Shown piece by piece: positions 36,701-42,700 of a DNA stretch of 64,000 nucleotides. The stretch is taken from assembly GCA_002633025.1 (NCBI GenBank), contig NMRB01000440.1:195490-259489 (forward strand), given 5' to 3'. Positions within the stretch are counted from its first letter, which is position 1; every line of letters begins with the position of its first letter. Origin of the DNA: Notospermus geniculatus. Lineage: Eukaryota; Nemertea; Pilidiophora; Heteronemertea; Lineidae. The notes under the pieces were generated by a model. The model did not search any database, was not told the DNA's origin, and saw nothing but the letters and a program-made list of their open reading frames with translations. The position numbers and the translations under genes are program-made.

Positions 36701-39700
36701 TTGACGTAATTCTAGTACGCTCATCATTTACACATGTCAAAAAAATCGATCACGTGACCCAGTTATGTTTATCTCCGCTTGGTTAGGATAGCGCCACTAG
36801 TTGCAGGAAGGAAGGCCCAGGAAGTCCAAGCATTCTAATTTACTGAAAAAGATGAGGAAGGGGTTAAATGCGGAAAATTGTATTATGTAGCCTATGGATG
36901 CAGAGACATGTATAAATAATGAATGTACAAGAATTAGGTCAATATGTTAACCCATTCAGAACTGATGACCAAAACGTAAAAGCATTAATACCTCGGCAGC
37001 GCCACCTATTATTTTAGTTTTGCGCCCGACGTTTTGTAGATACATCCCAATACTAATGCACTGCGAAGGAATTTAAAAAAAAATACTTACCAATGGGGCT
37101 CAACTACAGTGAAAACCGATTTTCCCGAAAGCGATCGCAGCGCCCCTTTCATCTTAATTCATGCTGAGGCATGATGGGACATCAGCATGCACCAACATCC
37201 AATCAAATTCGACCAAATTAAAATTTGTCTGGACAGGAGGTAAATAACGGCTAGTTCACCTTTAACTGCCACGAACGCCACCCAACGTCTCATTAATGAA
37301 CGACTCCAAATTATGTCAACGTCTGTGTTTGGCGCACCATTCAAAATTATTGCTACGTTTAAAAAAATATGTACGTCTCTGATGAGGCACGTCGCCAAAT
37401 TCTGTTCACGACTCGAGTTCCACCGAACGTCTCTTTTGTGAACGACTCCAAATCACAGCTGGACGTCTATGTTTTGTTACAGATCGTCTTCGTTTTGTTA
37501 AAGAACGTCTCTGTTTTCTAAAAGCACGTCTCTGATTTTTGAATCTACGTCTATGTTTTGTCAACGTCTACTTTTTGCGGATATAACCGCCCATAGATGG
37601 CGTCCGCCATCCGCCCTCCGGCGTCCGGATCCGGCGTCCGCCATCCGCGTTTGTCACTCGACCTGTGCGCTGGGCTTAAGCTAATCATTGGTTCCACCAA
37701 AAATAGATAGGCGTGCGAAAGTGTACAACTAAATTTTTCACCAAAAAGCCCCGTTTTCTAAGCTCTGTATAGCGCTTACTATCCATCCAAACAGGGCTTT
37801 TTGGTGAAAATTTAGTTGTACACTTTTCGCATGCCTATCTATTTTTGGTGGAACCAATGGTTAGCTTAGCCAGCGTCTATCGGCCCATAGAGAGCCAACC
37901 TGCGCAAGAAACCTCTCGCGTAGAGCAGCGCCTCAAAAACTGCACAGGCAGAGTACAAAATAGTGCTTCGTAAGCACTATGTGCAGCTAAGCTAACCATT
38001 GGTTCCACCAAAAATAGATAGGCATGCGAAAAGTGTACAACTAAATTTTGTGTCGTTCTAACATGAGGATAAAAGCGAATATTTCGGACCCTTCGTCCTT
38101 TACTTTGTAGGGTTATGTGGTCCATTTGCACAGGTATGATTGCTCATACAATGGAAGATCTACTTGTCAGCAGGTTAGCCCCTAATAAGGGTGATTACCA
38201 ATACCACCGAACAATTTCCCACGCGGGTATCGTGGCTGGTGACGTTTTGTCGGTCGGGGCTTTCCTACTCGGAAGTCGATGGTATCGCACATCAAGCACA
38301 GAAGCCGGTAAGACGCCTCCTTAATGGCTTCCTAACGCGAAAAAATTGTAGTTTAGGATTTCGCCAAAGCAGCATGAAAATTCAAGTCGTCGCACATTTC
38401 TTTTATAACGTAGAATTAAATAGGCTGGTGTCAAATGCAACAAAACGAACAAGCGCGTAATCATTCAGGAATGTTCATCAGTGATGGTGTGCCCAGCACA
38501 CCATCATTGATGAACATTTTCGTTCGCCAACCTAAGTTTACCCATTCAAAACCTGGATTTATTTACACAATCGGCTTGCCAATGTCCTGTGATAACTTAC
38601 AAACGTGTTTGATGGGGGCGGAAAACACCGGCCATATAGATTTACCGGAATCAGCAGATCTGGCAGATTTAGCGGATTCTGTATAAAATTGAATAAAATT
38701 TGATAAATACATGTTATTTTGGTAATATAATTAGCTCACTCGTGAGCTTTTATTATCCTGCGGTGTCCGTCGTCCGTCGTTGTTGGTTAGCAGGGCACGT
38801 TTCGTAACTGCTGGAGCTATTGATCTGAAACTTGGTACATATATACCCCTAGGTCAGGTGACCTATGACACCAAGTTTCGGTCCGATTCGATTCTTGGCT
38901 TGGCCTCCAGGTGGCCAAATCCAAAAGCACAAAAAGTGCAATAACTCCTGAACTAATGACTGGATCGTCTCCAAATTTTTTATCATAGGTGTATCTAATT
39001 AGGATACATAACATATATAAGGGGTTTTTGATTTGACCTACGTTTCAAGGTCATAGAGGTCAAAGTTCGACAAAAGTGACGAACCTGCCACAGGTCTTCA
39101 TTATTTCACCGAGGATCTTCATATCTTGCATAAACATGTATTAGAGGGGTACCTTCAAAACTACCGAGTTTCGGTCCGATCGGACATCCAATATGGCCGC
39201 CAGGTGGTGTAACCTGAAAATCGACCAAGTGCTATAACTCAGGAACGGCTTGACCCAGAGTTCTCGAACTTGATATTTATCTCCCTCTAGGTGACCTTTA
39301 CAAGCACGTGAAATTTCGGCCTGATTAAACTTCCAATATGGCCGCCAGGTGGCGTAACCCGAAAATCATCAAATGTGCTGTAACTCAGGAACGACTTGAC
39401 CCAGAGCAATTAAATGTGCTATGTGGCTCCCTCTAGATGACGTTTATGTGCATGTGAAGTTTTGGCCCAATCGGACATCCAATATGGCCGCCAGGTGGCG
39501 TACCCTGAAAATCATCCAAGTCACGCTATAACTCAGGAACGGTTTGACCCACAGTGCTCAAACTTGATATTTACCTATCTCTAGGTGACCTTTGCAAGCA
39601 CGTCAAATTTCGGCCTAATTAAACTTCCAATATGGCCGACAGGTGGCGTAACCCGAAAATCATGAAATGTGCTATAACTCAGCAACGACTTGACCCAGCG

Positions 39701-42700
39701 CGCTCAAGTGTGCTATGTGGCTCCCTCTAGATGACCTTTATGTGCATGTGAAGTTTTGGCCCCATCGGACATCCAATATGGCCGCCAGGCGGCATAACCC
39801 AACAATCATTGAGGTCCTGCAACTTGGGAATGACTCGACCCAGATTGGTCACAACTGACATGTACCTCTCTCTGTCATTACACTGTTATATCCAAACGAG
39901 TGAGCACATGCTCCATGGACCATTTCATTTTTCATTAGTGTTCTATATGCTGCACAGGTTATAAAGGAAAAGCTGCATCAGCGTCGCGAATGGCAACTGG
40001 CCGAACTATCCCCGCAGACACTTTTTGTTGCCCTAGTTGGATTAAGGGCCTACTGACTGTAAAATGTATTTTCATGGTCCTTTATAATCTGTTTGACACA
40101 TGAAAAATTATATTGTTTAATAAGTTTCCATTCAACATTGAATTTTATTCAGTTTTATACAGAATNNNNNNNNNNNNNNNNNNNNNNNNNNNNNNNNNNN
40201 NNNNNNNNNNNNNNNNNNNNNNNNNNNNNNNNNNNNNNNNNNNNNNNNNNNNNNNNNNNNNNNNNNNNNNNNNNNNNNNNNNNNNNNNNNNNNNNNNNNN
40301 NNNNNNNTGGAACATGTTCCATTCATCCGTCAAAAATAACTGTTGCCGTCCGGTATTCGGAAGGAATTCCTTTATAATGACGTAATTTTGGGATAACCCT
40401 TCGATTTTCCCAATGAAGGAATAACTGACATCCGTCGGTGCTGCGAATTTTAACGCATATATGTGCGCGGTGTTGCCGTGCGTTCAAGTGCATCCGGTGA
40501 ACGGATCCGATAAACGTACACATTTCGGAAGGCTTTTTGTCGGACATGTGCGCTTAGCTTAAGAGCGGGCCAGATCCGATCGATCACCTGACCCGTTCAG
40601 CTGCTTCTCGGTTTTGACACAAATTCTAAAATAGCAACTGTGCTTTATCGGATTCGGTTAGTTAATGTGTATCACACCTGTGAAGGGTTTTCATATTTTT
40701 ACCATTTTACTCTTGTTTTAGCTGGTCCACCTCTGCACAGTATTCCCCCACGATTGGACACCATTCCTTATCCAGGAGATTGTCCGTCCATGGGAACAGT
40801 ATATCGTAGTGTTCATTATACCGGTGATAGAAGTCATTGCGTGGAGAAGCGGACATAACCTATGGCTGGACGGTCACATCAACCAGCTAAAGACTATCGG
40901 TTCGTACCGACATCATTTCATTACGCATTCGCCTCATTACTGGAATGGGAGACTTTCCAGCCGTTAGAGGCCACCACCAGTTGGCGGTCCTAGAACATCA
41001 CGTGATTTGACGTCACAGACAGGATGTGCACGGCATGACGTCATCCATAAAGACGTGGGCTTACATATCTGACGTCAAATTTTGTGACTTTCTAGGACCG
41101 CTAAACAGGGAGGCGGCCTCTAACAGCAGGAAAGTCTCCCATTGCTTGTACGATCCTGAAATGAATGTGAACGTTTTTCACGTTAGATCCTTGATCTGGT
41201 GCGGTAGCGAGTTTACGAATTCGTCTAATTTCGATTAGCAAAACTTTCATATAACACAATCTCGCTTGCCAGAGGTATGGCGCTCCATATATCTGACGGT
41301 CGCTTCTACCTCTGGCACCAGCTGCCGTCAGGGCCTGGTAATGCCTCGGCCTAGGCCCTGACACCTTTATATATTGTGTTTAATTTTCTTTCTTTAATAA
41401 ATCTTCTTAAACTAAACCAGCTGCCACCATTTTGTAGCACTACTTTCATTGACTTTCGGAGTGACGTTCAAAGTTTCCTGTTGTTTTGGCCGTAAAGTCA
41501 CATTAGGATCGTAATCCTTCAGACACGCTGCTACATGTACTATTGGATCCACTGCGCCAAAAAAGATGGAAAAACGACATAAACATTGACCAACAGCACT
41601 CTGGTTTGACCATGTGTCTTGACAGGACGGACCCACGTGGCTGTATTGACAAACAGCAATTAACATTCTGGGCTCGGATTGGCTGAATCCGGCCCGGTAA
41701 TGGAAAAAGCTAGTGCTTTGGCGATATCCAACCGCGAAATAGTTCCATCTCTAAGTCTTTATTGCGGCAAAATTTGGCTATTGCTTTCCAAGAAAGGCAA
41801 CTTTTAAGCAACCACAAATCAAATAAGACTTATTGATGAACATAATTTAATACTAAAAATGAAATTAAAGGAAATTGCAGGATTTTTGCAAAACTTAATG
41901 CTACCCGGTGCTAGAGGTATCAGTGGAGCGACCGAAAAAGTGAACTGTCGAGCGGAACGATACCTCTAACGAGCTAGATTGCATATAGGCTAACAGTCAG
42001 TTCAAACCAGCGATACATCCTGAGGTAATCAGAGGTTCTTAGCGCTCTCCGCTATCGCGCACAGGAAGCGACAAGTGCTGATTACTCCAGGATGCCAGCA
42101 ACAAGGTACAGAAGTCAATTCCAAGATTTCTACTCGCGTGAATTCACAATGAACCCAACCTCGTTCTCAGGGGTCGTTCGCTTTCTGACAATATGGCGGT
42201 CGCGTCACTAACCCCTGGCATCAGCTTTGGATTTAACGCACGTGATTGGTTGACGGGAAACCGTCAAATATTTCCAAGAATATACCCAAAGAAATTTTCA
42301 AAATATTTTGGATCAAACCAGAAGGTTATCTATATCCAGGTTTGATGATTTTTTGTAAAAAGAATTTTAAAAAGCACTGGTTAGTATTTCAAATTGATTA
42401 TTTTGACTCGTGCTGCCACCTATACTTAGTCCAAGATTCCTGGATTAGCAACCGAAGCTGATTCCAGGGGTTAGTGAGCGAGTGGTCCGAGGTTGTCTGA
42501 GCGAACTATACCCCTGGGGACGAGGTTGCAATGAACCGTGATTTGTAATCTGTTGTTGAGGAATGTAATTAACTTGCAGTTGAATCGTATTTGAGGATAA
42601 ACGTAATTCAAGATTTGCTTAGGAAAGATAAGCCGGCCTATATTTTGCCCGTTTTCTAGGTATGGGATCAGTCCTAGTAATCGTTTCGGTCCTGGTCACT

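Noticed and set aside
40640-40858. Alternative frame over transporter exon 7
   Set aside because: Less hydrophobic, ends at a stop inside the exon, and does not fit the phase of neighbouring exons. The FIIPVIEV frame is preferred.
41340-41680. Possible LTR end with AATAAA and a TGGTGGCAGC primer-site-like string
   Set aside because: No second LTR, no pol or gag sequence and no convincing tRNA primer match; left unannotated.
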